Shown: positions 17,142 through 25,603, numbered from the stretch's first letter. The stretch is 64,000 nt of DNA from CAYZJB01 sp964602985 (GCA_964602985.1 CAZRTJ010000010.1:46688-110687), one strand, 5' to 3'. The notes: generated from the letters alone by a model not told the origin. Numbers and translations: made by a program.

Positions 17142-18026
17142 TCATTTCGACAACGCCTCTGCCCCGCTGACCACTTCCAAAATTTCCTTCGTGATCGCCG
17201 CCTGACGGGCGCGGTTGTAATACAGGGTCAGATCCTGCATCAATTCTCCTGCGTTTTCGGTCGCGCTGTCCATCGCCGTCATGCGGGCGCCCATTTCGGC
17301 CGCAAACGATTCCAACAGAATCCGCCACATCTGTACGCTCAGATGACGGGGCACCAGCGTATTGATAATCTCGTACTGGGACGGTTCGTAGATGTAGTCC
17401 GTCTCGCCCAGATATCTCCCGTCCGCTTCCACCTTCTCGGGCTCCACCGGCAGCAGTTTTTCCAACACCAGATTCTGTTGCAACGCCGACTTGAATTCGT
17501 TGTAAACGACAAACACTTCGTCCGCGCGGCCTTCGTTGTACTCGACCACGCAGGCATCGATGATGTCATGAGCGGTCGAAAACTCCAAATGGTGAAAGAC
17601 GTTCGTGAAACGTCGCTTGACGGGATAATTTCGCTTTGTGAAAAATTCGTCCCCTTTGCGTCCGACCGTGAACATCTCGATCCGGCCCTCCGCGCGCGCC
17701 TCCCGAAAGTCTTCATTCAGCATCTGGACGACACGTCGGATAATGTTTGCATTAAAGGCGCCGCACAAGGATCGGTCCGCGGTCACCACGACAAACAGAG
17801 TCTTCTTCACCTCGCGGATGCGTATCAGCGGATTCTGCTGCGCCTCCGGATTCAAGGCCAGATGCTTGATCAGCGAGCCCAGTTTGTATGCGTACGGCCT
17901 TGCCGACAGGATATTCTCCTGCGCCCGACGCAATTTCGCGGCCGCAACCATCTTCATGGCCTTGGTGATCTTCTGCGTGCTCTTAACCGCGGCAATGCGC
18001 CGCCGAATTTCTCGTAAAGTCGCCAT
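17142..18026 (-). CDS. atpG: ATP synthase F1 subunit gamma
   Basis: A 294-residue rotor-shaft subunit. The start MATLREIRRRIAAVKSTQKI is the family's canonical N-terminal helix, so ATG 18026 is used rather than an upstream codon that would add 15 residues. Middle VVTADRSLCGAFNANI and the C-terminal helix (ATENAGELMQDLTLYYNRAR) are diagnostic. Its start lies four bases after the stop of the first lipoprotein gene, so the lipoproteins are inside the same message. Confidence 0.97.
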   Translation of the reverse strand: MATLREIRRRIAAVKSTQKITKAMKMVAAAKLRRAQENILSARPYAYKLGSLIKHLALNPEAQQNPLIRIREVKKTLFVVVTADRSLCGAFNANIIRRVVQMLNEDFREARAEGRIEMFTVGRKGDEFFTKRNYPVKRRFTNVFHHLEFSTAHDIIDACVVEYNEGRADEVFVVYNEFKSALQQNLVLEKLLPVEPEKVEADGRYLGETDYIYEPSQYEIINTLVPRHLSVQMWRILLESFAAEMGARMTAMDSATENAGELMQDLTLYYNRARQAAITKEILEVVSGAEALSK

Positions 18027-18030
18027 AGTC

Positions 18031-18396
18031 CTATTTCTGTTCGTTCGACGTCGAATCCGACCCTTCGTCATGAAGGCTCTTCATCGCTTCATCCATCAGC
18101 AGCTTCGTGGAGATATCGTTAAATTCTTTGTTCTTCTTCTCGTCCTGCTTGATCAATTTCATCGTCAGCTTGAAATCCTCGCCCGTAAATCCGAACGGCT
18201 GCGCGAATTTGTCAATCTCCGTACTCGGAGCATCCTCCGGCCGTTGGTAACTACGACGGAAGTTTTCATCGGCCGCCATCGACATGAAGATCTTCACGCA
18301 TGTATCGACCGGAATTTCCTTGGCCTTCGGCGCGCATGCCGAGAACCCCTGGAGGGCCAGGCCCGCCAGCATTCCATACACCAACCATCGCTTCAT
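18031..18396 (-). CDS. Small lipoprotein A encoded inside the atp operon
   Basis: 121 residues with a lipoprotein signal (GLALQGFSAC, lipid-attached Cys near residue 21). The mature part is helical and charged; I know no family for it. It is a paralogue of the next gene upstream (18432): KEIPVD versus KEVPMD at the start, then DEKKNKEF / DEARQKEF and KLLMDEAMKSL / KLLVEEMMKSL near the end. AAAGGAA upstream is its ribosome site. It sits four bases before atpG, so it is transcribed with the ATP synthase. A role at the membrane near the enzyme is only inferred from position. Confidence 0.8.
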   Translation of the reverse strand: MKRWLVYGMLAGLALQGFSACAPKAKEIPVDTCVKIFMSMAADENFRRSYQRPEDAPSTEIDKFAQPFGFTGEDFKLTMKLIKQDEKKNKEFNDISTKLLMDEAMKSLHDEGSDSTSNEQK

Positions 18397-18431
18397 GGGA
18401 AATTCCTTTCGAATTGAAATTCAGAGCCCTG

Positions 18432-18842
18432 TTATTTGGTTTCGCTCTTCATCGCGGAATCCAGACCGCTTTTCAGGGCCGCACCCAACGAATCCACCAT
18501 GCCCTGCATCATGCCGCCCAGGCCGGCTCCGCCCAGCGACTTCATCATTTCTTCAACGAGCAGCTTGCCCACCGCCTCGCCAAATTCCTTCTGGCGCGCC
18601 TCGTCTTTGGCCAGCAATTCCGCCGTATACTTGTAGTCCGCAGCCGTCACGCCTTCCGCTTTGGCATACGGCTCGATCACGCTGTTTTCAATGTCCTTCG
18701 GTTCCGCATTTTCCTTCATCTTGTTATCGACGATCATCTTGACCGTGATACGGGCCATTTTGTCCATGGGAACTTCTTTCCCACCGCCGCACGCCGCGAG
18801 CAGGACGAGGGCCAGAACCGATACTACGTTGACTGCTTTCAT
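18432..18842 (-). CDS. Small lipoprotein B encoded inside the atp operon
   Basis: 136 residues with lipobox ALVLLAAC (Cys near residue 18). It aligns with lipoprotein A over most of its length and adds a Gly/Met-rich C-terminal extension (GGAGLGGMMQGMVDSLG). GGAGAG precedes the ATG. It begins 17 bases after atpA and ends 35 bases before its paralogue. Function unknown; no homologue comes to mind, and the pair would have arisen by tandem duplication. Confidence 0.8.
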   Translation of the reverse strand: MKAVNVVSVLALVLLAACGGGKEVPMDKMARITVKMIVDNKMKENAEPKDIENSVIEPYAKAEGVTAADYKYTAELLAKDEARQKEFGEAVGKLLVEEMMKSLGGAGLGGMMQGMVDSLGAALKSGLDSAMKSETK

Positions 18843-18859
18843 TCTATCTCTCCGTCAGG

Positions 18860-20374
18860 TTAGGGTTTGAATGCTTGCTTGAAGTCCTTCAGGATCTGAT
18901 CCAGTTTCGCCTTGATCTCGTCCGTCAGTTCTTTCTTCGCCATGATGGAATCAAACACATCCTTGTGGCGAAGTTCCATCGACTCGAGCAGTTCCTTCTC
19001 AAAGCGCGAGCAGGACTCGATGGACAGATCGTCCAGATAGCCATTGGTGGCCGCATAGATGATCGTGACCTGCTTGTCGAAGTTGTACGGCTTGTACTGG
19101 CCTTGTTTGAGAATTTCGACCAGTCGGGCGCCGCGGCGAAGCTGCTGCTGGGTGGCCTTGTCCAAATCGGAACCGAATTTGGCAAACGCTTCGAGATTCC
19201 GATACTGAGCCAGTTCCAGACGCAGACGTCCGGCGACCTGCTTCATGGCTTTGATTTGCGCACTGCCGCCCACGCGGCTCACGGAGATACCGACGTTAAT
19301 GGCCGGCCGCACACCGGAGTAGAACAAATTCGACTCGAGGAAAATCTGACCGTCGGTGATCGAAATGACGTTGGTCGGAATGTAGGCGGACACATCTCCG
19401 GCCTGCGTTTCGATGATCGGCAGGGCGGTGAGCGAGCCGCCGCCTTCCTTGTCGCTCAGCTTGGCCGCACGCTCCAGCAAGCGGCTGTGGAGATAGAACA
19501 CGTCGCCGGGATACGCTTCGCGTCCGGGCGGACGACGCAGCAGGAGCGACATCTGACGATACGCGACCGCGTGCTTCGACAGATCGTCGTACACGCACAG
19601 TGCGTGACGACCGCTGTCCCGGAAGAACTCGCCCATCGCCGCCCCGGAGTACGGCGCGATAAACTGCAGCGGCGCCGGTTCCGATGCCGACGCGGACACC
19701 ACGATGGTGTACTCCATCGCGCCCGCATCTTCAAACATCTTCACGACTTTGGCGATCGTCGATTCTTTTTGCCCGATGCCAACGTAGATACAATAAACGC
19801 CTTTGCCCTTCTGGTTGATGATCGTGTCGATCGCGATCGCCGTCTTTCCCGTTTGTCGGTCGCCGATGATGAGTTCGCGCTGACCGCGGCCGATCGGGAT
19901 CATCGCATCGATCGCCTTGATGCCGGTCGCGAGAGGCTCTTTCACAGACTGACGGACGATGACGCCCGGCGCCTTGCGCTCGATCAACGACGTCTTCGCG
20001 CCCTGGATCGGACCCTTGCCGTCCAACGGCTCTCCCAGCGCGTTCACCACGCGACCCAGCATGCCTTCACCCACGGGAACTTCCGCAATGCGGCCGGTCC
20101 GCTTGACGATATCGCCTTCCTTGATCTCGCTGGAATCGCCGAACAGCACCACGCCGACGTTGTCCTCTTCCAGATTCAGAATCATTCCCGTCATGCCGTT
20201 GGGAAAGGTGATCAATTCGCTCGCCATCGCATTGGAAAGTCCGTAGATGCGCGCGATACCGTCGCCCACCTGCAACACGACTCCCGTTTCATAGGTGTCC
20301 AGCTGCTTCTCAAACTGCGACAACTGCTGTTTGAGAATACTGGAGACCTCGTCCGGTCTGACTGACACTGCCAT
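18860..20374 (-). CDS. atpA: ATP synthase F1 subunit alpha
   Basis: 504 residues, full length. The P-loop GDRQTGKTAIAIDTI is near residue 170, with the N-terminal DGIARIYGL beta-barrel, LLLRRPPGREAYPGD and SRVGGSAQIKAM. Alpha forms the non-catalytic nucleotide sites of the F1 hexamer. It lies between atpH (46-base gap) and lipoprotein B (17-base gap). Confidence 0.98.
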   Translation of the reverse strand: MAVSVRPDEVSSILKQQLSQFEKQLDTYETGVVLQVGDGIARIYGLSNAMASELITFPNGMTGMILNLEEDNVGVVLFGDSSEIKEGDIVKRTGRIAEVPVGEGMLGRVVNALGEPLDGKGPIQGAKTSLIERKAPGVIVRQSVKEPLATGIKAIDAMIPIGRGQRELIIGDRQTGKTAIAIDTIINQKGKGVYCIYVGIGQKESTIAKVVKMFEDAGAMEYTIVVSASASEPAPLQFIAPYSGAAMGEFFRDSGRHALCVYDDLSKHAVAYRQMSLLLRRPPGREAYPGDVFYLHSRLLERAAKLSDKEGGGSLTALPIIETQAGDVSAYIPTNVISITDGQIFLESNLFYSGVRPAINVGISVSRVGGSAQIKAMKQVAGRLRLELAQYRNLEAFAKFGSDLDKATQQQLRRGARLVEILKQGQYKPYNFDKQVTIIYAATNGYLDDLSIESCSRFEKELLESMELRHKDVFDSIMAKKELTDEIKAKLDQILKDFKQAFKP

Positions 20375-20420
20375 ATCGTTCCTCTGTACTTAGATATTTT
20401 TAGTTATGAAATTTCGTCTT

Positions 20421-20972
20421 TCAATTCAAAATGTGTCCGGCCGCAAACCGGTCACGGAGTTTCTCCAACTGGTGACGGACTGATCCGTCAATGACCGTAT
20501 CCCCCATCCGCACCAGAAATCCACCGATCAGCGACGCATCCCGATGAAACGCAAACTGCGGATCCTTGCCGGTCATCGCCAAAATCCGTTTTTGCAATTC
20601 ACGCACCTGCCCGTCCGTCAAATCCACGACGCTGTACACGTCGGCCTTGATCCGATTCATCTGAGCGTGGCGCAGATCCACAAACGCTTCGGCTATTTCC
20701 TCCAACAGATTTTCGCGATTCCGGTCGCACAAGGTATGGAGGAAATGCATCGTTTGCTTCGATACATGCTTTTCGAACAACGATCGGACCGTTGTCTTCT
20801 TCACCTCGTTCTTGATCACGGGATTCGCCAGAAACGCGCGCAGTTCGGTGTGTGATTTCGCGAGCGCCAGGAGCGCCTGCATGTCTTCCATCACGCGATC
20901 AACGGTCTTTTCCTGTACGGAAAGATCCAGGAGCGCTTGCGCATAGCGACGGGCGGTCTTCGTTTGTCTCAT
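20421..20972 (-). CDS. atpH: ATP synthase F1 subunit delta
   Basis: 183 residues joining the F1 head to the peripheral stalk. RRYAQALLDLSVQEKT at the N-terminus and the C-terminal DASLIGGFLVRMGDTVIDGSV strand-helix are the family's hallmark regions. It starts one base after the atpF stop. Confidence 0.95.
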   Translation of the reverse strand: MRQTKTARRYAQALLDLSVQEKTVDRVMEDMQALLALAKSHTELRAFLANPVIKNEVKKTTVRSLFEKHVSKQTMHFLHTLCDRNRENLLEEIAEAFVDLRHAQMNRIKADVYSVVDLTDGQVRELQKRILAMTGKDPQFAFHRDASLIGGFLVRMGDTVIDGSVRHQLEKLRDRFAAGHILN

Positions 20973-20973
20973 G

Positions 20974-21516
20974 TCAGTTCGGCAGTTCTTTGATAAAGTC
21001 GTCGATCACTTTGCGATGCTTGTCGGCGTCCAGAGACGATCCGATGACCTTGCCGGCCGCCGTGATCACCATGTCCGACACCTCTCGTTTGAGCTGGATC
21101 AGCGCGGCGTTCTTTTCGCCGTTGATTTCCTTGCGCGCATTGTCCAGCATCTTTTCTGTCTCGATTTTTGCCTGGACGGAATAGGACAGTTTCAATTTTT
21201 CGGCTTCTTCCTTCGCCTTGCGCACCACATCCTGGGCTTCGCGTTCGGCTCGCGCCAGGATTTCGTTGTTCTTCGCAATCAGCGCATCCGCTTCCTTGCG
21301 TGCGCGCTCTGCCTGTTCGAGCGAATCCTTGATTTTCGACTCGCGCTCCTGCAGCGTCTGGATGATGGGCTTCCACGCGAATTTGCCAAGCAAAAGCAGC
21401 AGAGCGAAAAAGGTGATGAGGGTCCAGATCATCAGACCCGGATCGATATCCAGCAGGCCGCCTTTGTGACCGCCTTCACCCGTCCACAACATCAAGATCC
21501 ACATTCCATTCGTCAT
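20974..21516 (-). CDS. atpF: ATP synthase Fo subunit b
   Basis: 180 residues: one membrane helix (LMIWTLITFFALLLLLGKFAW, about residues 28-48) and a long charged coiled coil forming the peripheral stalk, with the FAWKPI and RERESKI-type junction after the membrane. The coil has the alternating Ala/Glu/Lys pattern of b subunits. It is located 84 bases after atpE and one base before atpH. Confidence 0.94.
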   Translation of the reverse strand: MTNGMWILMLWTGEGGHKGGLLDIDPGLMIWTLITFFALLLLLGKFAWKPIIQTLQERESKIKDSLEQAERARKEADALIAKNNEILARAEREAQDVVRKAKEEAEKLKLSYSVQAKIETEKMLDNARKEINGEKNAALIQLKREVSDMVITAAGKVIGSSLDADKHRKVIDDFIKELPN

Positions 21517-21600
21517 CGGTCCATTTCTTCCTATGCTAATTTCCCAATCTCCAAAGATGCGGCGACGGAAGACACTCTCCCGCCGCCGTATCCGACTGCT

Positions 21601-21828
21601 TTACTTCAGCGCCAGGAGAATGCAGATCACTTCCGCAAACAGCGCCACACCTTCGATCAGAGCCGCGGCAATAATCATGGTCGTCCGGATGTCTCCGGCC
21701 GCCTCCGGCTGACGCGCACTGCCTTCCAAAGCCGCCGCCGCCAGTTTGCCGATTCCAACAGCCGCACCAATCGTCGCCAATCCGGCACCGATACCCGCCG
21801 CCAGGAAGCCCAGTCCTAAATCACTCAT
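21601..21828 (-). CDS. atpE: ATP synthase Fo subunit c
   Basis: A 75-residue two-helix proteolipid of the rotor ring. The polar loop SARQPEA links helix 1 (GAGLATIGAAVGIGKLAAAAL) to helix 2, which carries the ion-binding Glu in ALIEGVALFAEV. That Glu is followed by Gly, and helix 1 lacks the Gln of sodium-type rings, so proton coupling is expected. Confidence 0.96.
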   Translation of the reverse strand: MSDLGLGFLAAGIGAGLATIGAAVGIGKLAAAALEGSARQPEAAGDIRTTMIIAAALIEGVALFAEVICILLALK

Positions 21829-21882
21829 GTTGTCATACCTCCAAATTAAGATGTGTGAGTTTGGTTTTCGTGTATTTGCTGA

Positions 21883-22731
21883 CTAATGCGCGTGCTCCTC
21901 GTGAGCGTGGTGAATTCCCATCCCGATGAACAGCGCCGACAATAACGTGAAAATGTAAGCCTGCAAGAAGGAAACAAACAGTTCGAGTACGTAGATAAAC
22001 AGCGCAAACGCCACAGAAACCGGCGCCACCCAAAAGGTCTTCAAGACAAAGATCAGCCCGATCAACGACAGAATCACCACGTGACCAGCCGTCATGTTCG
22101 CAAAAAGTCGCACCGATAATGCAAACGGCTTGGTGAACAGCCCGACGATCTCCACCGGCACCATGATCGGCCACAACCACCACGCAACGCCCGCCGTCAG
22201 ATGCTTCAGAAAACCGACCAACCCCTGCGACTGAATCGCGACCGCTTGCGTGAGAATGAATGTGCAAATCGCCAGCGTCGCCGTCACGGCGATGTTCCCG
22301 GTCGCGGTCGATCCGTACGGTATCAGACCCAACAGGTTCATGAACAAAATAAAAAAGAAAATGGTCAGGAAATAGTGAACGTAGCGGTCCGTCTTCGATC
22401 CGAAATTCGGCCGGACAATCTCTTCGCGGATGAACACGACCAACGCCTCAAAGAAATTATACAACCCGCGTGGAATCATCCTCGGACGGGAGAGGATGGT
22501 AAACACGAACAACAACAAGAGCGCAACCAGCCACATCATCACGACGTGTTTGGTCGGCGAGAGATTGATCGTCAGTCCGCCGATGTGAATGTCGGCAAAA
22601 TGCGGCAAATGGACCGCTCCGATGAACGGCAGTTCGATCTCATTGGAGTTGGTGATATGATGCAGGATGGTGCCGCCGATGTCCACCTTGTCGGCGGTCT
22701 GCTTTTGTGCTTCTTGGAACCAAGCCATCAT
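21883..22731 (-). CDS. atpB: ATP synthase Fo subunit a
   Basis: 282 residues with five to six membrane helices, the proton channel of Fo. The essential Arg is in FALSVRLFANMTAGHV near residue 205, and the last helices have the usual LFVSFLQAYIFTLLSALFIG. The C-terminus ends in a His-rich GIHHAHEEHAH tail. ATG 22731 is chosen because AAGGG lies seven to eight bases upstream; a TTG two codons earlier is possible. It starts ten bases after the atpI-like gene. Confidence 0.96.
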   Translation of the reverse strand: MMAWFQEAQKQTADKVDIGGTILHHITNSNEIELPFIGAVHLPHFADIHIGGLTINLSPTKHVVMMWLVALLLLFVFTILSRPRMIPRGLYNFFEALVVFIREEIVRPNFGSKTDRYVHYFLTIFFFILFMNLLGLIPYGSTATGNIAVTATLAICTFILTQAVAIQSQGLVGFLKHLTAGVAWWLWPIMVPVEIVGLFTKPFALSVRLFANMTAGHVVILSLIGLIFVLKTFWVAPVSVAFALFIYVLELFVSFLQAYIFTLLSALFIGMGIHHAHEEHAH

Positions 22732-22741
22732 GAACAAGCCC

Positions 22742-23137
22742 TTATGATAATTCGCCCGTACGGATCATCTTTCGCCGCTGCAAGCCGCGGTGGAGAAAAA
22801 AAATCTCGACAATCTGAAACAGAACGTAAAAGACCGCAAACGTACCCACAAAAACCTCCAGAGAACCCCGGATCACCGGCATCAGAATCAGCATCGCCAC
22901 CCCGACCATCAGCAGTCGCACGCCGATGCCGCCCATTACAATCGTCATGAACTGCCGCACGGATTTGCCGAGCGCCCATCTGGACATAAAGAAACCGGCC
23001 AACACATGCACCATGGCCATCCCCCACGCCCCAGCCACCGCGCCCAATTCCGCTCGAGTCGTGACGAACGCGTTCACGATCAACAGGACAACCAAAGAAA
23101 TCAGGCAGATGAATGCCGTAAAAAGACGAGAACTCAT
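22742..23137 (-). CDS. ATP synthase subunit I-like membrane protein
   Basis: 131 residues with four hydrophobic helices (TAFICLISLVVLLIVNAFV, then three more) and a basic C-terminus (HRGLQRRKMIRTGE). Position between atpZ and atpB, size and topology match the AtpI-type protein that helps c-ring assembly or magnesium uptake; sequence motifs are weak. ATG 23137 overlaps the atpZ stop by four bases. An upstream in-frame start would add 41 residues overlapping atpZ and is rejected. Confidence 0.75.
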   Translation of the reverse strand: MSSRLFTAFICLISLVVLLIVNAFVTTRAELGAVAGAWGMAMVHVLAGFFMSRWALGKSVRQFMTIVMGGIGVRLLMVGVAMLILMPVIRGSLEVFVGTFAVFYVLFQIVEIFFLHRGLQRRKMIRTGELS

Positions 23138-23385
23138 TCTGCCCCGCCCTTCTTCTTCCCTGCCGCGTCCATTTCCTTCACGATCTGAATCAATTTGTAA
23201 AAGCCTCCAAACAGTCCCATGAAAATCCCAATTAACACAAACGTAACTCCCGTCTCCCATTTCTCATCCAACCATCGTCCACCCCAGACAAACACCAGCA
23301 ACGTCAGCAAGAACTGCCAGCCCCATGTGAGGATCGGACCGTAGCGGCGGACATTCTCCATGTCCTTTCCGGGTCGGATCGGCAT
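23134..23385 (-). CDS. atpZ: AtpZ/AtpI family protein
   Basis: An 83-residue protein with two membrane helices (LTWGWQFLLTLLVFVWGGRWLD and FVLIGIFMGLFGGFYKLIQ) and a lysine-rich tail, matching the AtpZ pattern, including the W-G-x-x-L-D bend. AtpZ with AtpI is implicated in magnesium/calcium import or in Fo assembly. It follows bactofilin with two bases between them and overlaps the next gene by four. Confidence 0.85.
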   Translation of the reverse strand: MPIRPGKDMENVRRYGPILTWGWQFLLTLLVFVWGGRWLDEKWETGVTFVLIGIFMGLFGGFYKLIQIVKEMDAAGKKKGGAE

Positions 23386-23387
23386 CT

Positions 23388-23795
23388 TCAGCCGTTGACG
23401 GCGTCTTTCTTCGGCGCTTCGTTGATGACCAGGTTCGTGTCTTTCATCAAACAGTTGCCTTCAAATGTGGCTCCCTCGTCGATGACCAGACGCCGCGCCT
23501 TGATGTCACCCTGTACATTGCACTTGGGTTCCAGCACAAGTTTCTCCTGGACGATGAGGTTGCCGACGACCTTCCCGCCGATCACCACGTTCTTGGCCTG
23601 GACATCGCCTTCCACCAATCCGGTCGCGCCCAGCGTGACCAAGTCCTGGCACTGGACCTGACCTTTGATTTCGCCTTCGATCCGAATGGAGGAAGACGAC
23701 CGGATGGTACCCGTGATCGACGTACCCCGACCAATCAGGTTCAACCCTGAACCCGTCGAAGGCTCGCTGGAGCCTTTGTCTTTGCTTCCCATCAT
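23388..23795 (-). CDS. Bactofilin (polymer-forming cytoskeletal protein)
   Basis: 135 residues: a disordered N-tail rich in Ser/Gly, then the bactofilin beta-helix (GRGTSITGTIRSSSSIRIEG, VTLGATGLVEGDVQAKNVVIGGKV and similar hexad repeats), then an acidic tail. Bactofilins assemble into non-polar filaments without nucleotide and localise cell-wall enzymes. The gene lies 19 bases after an M23 peptidase gene, the usual partner, and two bases before atpZ. The N-tail is encoded partly by a sequence resembling a dispersed palindromic repeat (23745-23763). Confidence 0.94.
   Translation of the reverse strand: MMGSKDKGSSEPSTGSGLNLIGRGTSITGTIRSSSSIRIEGEIKGQVQCQDLVTLGATGLVEGDVQAKNVVIGGKVVGNLIVQEKLVLEPKCNVQGDIKARRLVIDEGATFEGNCLMKDTNLVINEAPKKDAVNG
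23745..23763. repeat. Possible dispersed-repeat remnant inside the bactofilin gene
   Basis: CCCTGAACCCGTCGAAGGC resembles the core CTGAGCGTAGTCGAAG of the palindromes at 28279 and 28318. It encodes part of the disordered N-tail. Resemblance only. Confidence 0.3.
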
Positions 23796-23814
23796 AGCTG
23801 CACCTTTTGGGTTG

Positions 23815-24702
23815 CTAATGTGTTGTGTCAGCAGATGCGGCGCTCACCGCATCCCGTATTTGAAAAATATACTCCGCGGGATCCACAGCCTGACCGTCCC
23901 GCCACACTTCAAAATGTAGATGATTCCCTTTGGCCAAGAGCCCTGTCTTGCCGACGGTACCGATGACCGTCCCGCCCTTGACCACATCTCCCTCCCGAAC
24001 CAGTGCGTGCCGCATGTGCTTGTAGACAGAAAAATACCCAAGGCCGTGATATAGAATCACCGTATTTCCATAAGAGGTCAGCCATTCTGACAAGAGCACC
24101 CAGCCATCCGATGTCGCCTGGACCGCCGCGCCCTCCTCCGCCGCAATGTCTACACCGTAATGCGCGCCTTCGGACTGGAATTCTCGCGAGACGAACGGGC
24201 TGTTGACCGGCATGATGGACGGAATCACTCGTGAGGAGGCAAAATAATCGGGAAGCCAACTTCGGCCCTCACTCTCAAACGTTGGGACATTCCGGGGAAT
24301 CGACGTAACCGGCTCTTCGCCTGTCATCTCCTGAGCGCCCTCGGCAAATTCGCTGCCGGAGTTCGTATCCGGCCGGATCGCGGCAACCTGCCCAAAAACC
24401 AGGCGAATTTTCTCATTCTCCTGCCGAACCTTGCGATACTCGCGCTCGATCTGCTCGATACGCCGATTATCCTCTGCCAACTGCTGATACTGCTCCAGCA
24501 GTTCGTCGTAATACAGGACCTTATAAGTCCGGGAGTAGTAGAATATCAAAGAACCTATCGCAAAAACCAGAAACACCGCGGCAAACACTGCCAAGAACTT
24601 CAAGCGGCTCAGCTTGATACGATAACTCCTTGGGTTGGAACTCGCATCAAGCATGACCAGGAAGGTCACATATTTAGCGGATGTCTTTTTGGCACTTTGC
24701 AA
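23815..24702 (-). CDS. M23 (LytM) metallopeptidase, membrane anchored
   Basis: 295 residues: short cytoplasmic N-terminus, one membrane helix (FLAVFAAVFLVFAIGSLIFYY), a coiled coil (YQQLAEDNRRIEQIEREYRK) and a C-terminal M23 domain with all zinc-site residues: HYGVDIA (H-x3-D), SVYKHM (H) and HLHFEVW (HxH). It should cut peptidoglycan cross-bridges in the periplasm. Neighbouring bactofilin probably positions it, as in LytM-bactofilin pairs. The start is TTG at 24702 with AAAGGGG upstream; the next ATG is 16 codons in. The gene heads the atp gene train and has a TTGACA/TATATT promoter. Confidence 0.93.
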   Translation of the reverse strand: MQSAKKTSAKYVTFLVMLDASSNPRSYRIKLSRLKFLAVFAAVFLVFAIGSLIFYYSRTYKVLYYDELLEQYQQLAEDNRRIEQIEREYRKVRQENEKIRLVFGQVAAIRPDTNSGSEFAEGAQEMTGEEPVTSIPRNVPTFESEGRSWLPDYFASSRVIPSIMPVNSPFVSREFQSEGAHYGVDIAAEEGAAVQATSDGWVLLSEWLTSYGNTVILYHGLGYFSVYKHMRHALVREGDVVKGGTVIGTVGKTGLLAKGNHLHFEVWRDGQAVDPAEYIFQIRDAVSAASADTTH

Positions 24703-24776
24703 TCACTCATGACCCCTTTCAGGGCCCTTAAGTTAAACAAAATCAGAATTTTCAATAACTTCCAAAAAAGCGACTG

Positions 24777-24805
24777 AATATATCGACTTGACTTTCGTTT
24801 GTCAA
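24777..24805 (-). promoter_or_regulatory. Sigma-70-type promoter of the M23-bactofilin-atp gene train
   Basis: Minus strand TTGACA (24805-24800), 17-base spacer, TATATT (24782-24777), about 75 bases before the M23 start codon. The best-matching promoter in this divergent intergenic region, which is otherwise AT-rich. TTGAC/GTCAA forms a small inverted repeat over the -35. Confidence 0.75.
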
Positions 24806-24882
24806 CGTTTTTCCCAGAATTGTGAAAGAAAGCGCAAGTTGTTAGTAAATATTAATCATACAATTACGAATGGCCCGAACCT

Positions 24883-24911
24883 TTGACAGTGCCCGATAAT
24901 TTTCGTAGCGT
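24883..24911 (+). promoter_or_regulatory. Candidate promoter of the SMUG2 gene
   Basis: A perfect TTGACA (24883-24888), 17-base spacer and a weak -10 TAGCGT (24906-24911), five bases before the ATG at 24917. The -10 is poor, so this is tentative. Confidence 0.4.
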
Positions 24912-24916
24912 CGTCC

Positions 24917-25603
24917 ATGACTTTTGCTGACAGGATCATTCGGTTCAACCTGACCATCAAGTTGCAGGCGCCCCTCCCACGCGGAGTTCGTGCCATGAAC
25001 CCGTTTGGAGACCGTATCGTGCGCGACATCATGTCATCTTTTTACAGAAAATTCTATCACGATGGGTGTCCCCGCCATGCGATTCTCGGCATCAATCCCG
25101 GCCGGTTTGGCGCGGGTTCCACGGGCATTCCGTTCACGGACACCAAGAGGCTGAGCGTTGACTGCGGCATACCCATTGACTCATTTCGAACTCACGAGCC
25201 GTCATCGGTCTTTATCTACGACATGATCCGGGAGTGTGGCGGTGTGGAGAGGTTTTATTCCCGCTTCTTCATCACGTCGCTGTCTCCGCTGGGATTTGTC
25301 CGCAGAAATCATGGTGGAAAGGAAGTCAATTACAATTTCTATGACGACCCGAAACTCGAAGCGACCGTGACACCGTTCATCGTGCGGTGTCTCCGTAAAC
25401 AAATTTCATTCGGCATTCAGCGTGACGTCGCATTTCTCCTCGGTGCGGGCAAGAATTTCAAGTTCTTTAGCCGGCTGAACGAGTCGCATCGGTTCTTTGA
25501 AAAGATCGTGCCGCTGGAACATCCGCGATTCATCATGCAATACCGGATGAAGAGAAAGGCGGAGTTCATCCACAAATATGTTCAAGCTTTCCGGCGGAGT
25601 TGA
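24917..25603 (+). CDS. SMUG2-type uracil-DNA glycosylase family protein (DUF4918)
   Basis: 228 residues. The base-excision repair motif ILGINPGRFGAGSTGIPFTD near residue 57 is motif 1 of SMUG-type uracil-DNA glycosylases (GxNPGxxG), and LEHPRFIMQYR near residue 205 matches the minor-groove intercalation loop. SMUG2, described in Pedobacter and relatives, removes uracil or xanthine from DNA. The N-terminal 40 residues are variable, and an internal ATG (MNPFGDRI) is an alternative start. It is divergent from the M23-atp train and converges on the acetolactate decarboxylase-like gene. Confidence 0.85.
   Translation: MTFADRIIRFNLTIKLQAPLPRGVRAMNPFGDRIVRDIMSSFYRKFYHDGCPRHAILGINPGRFGAGSTGIPFTDTKRLSVDCGIPIDSFRTHEPSSVFIYDMIRECGGVERFYSRFFITSLSPLGFVRRNHGGKEVNYNFYDDPKLEATVTPFIVRCLRKQISFGIQRDVAFLLGAGKNFKFFSRLNESHRFFEKIVPLEHPRFIMQYRMKRKAEFIHKYVQAFRRS

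Noticed and set aside
15701..17170. 489-codon open frame on the plus strand across atpD, with similar ones across atpA (18875-20365), the PhoD-like gene (7613-8851), the EnvC-like gene (3786-5078) and the CusA-like gene (30680-31789)
   Set aside because: They mirror well-supported genes on the other strand. The products are Arg/His-rich with no recognisable motif.
21601..21828. Sodium-type c-ring
   Set aside because: The binding Glu is followed by Gly, and helix 1 has no Gln at the sodium-ligand position; the proton type fits better.
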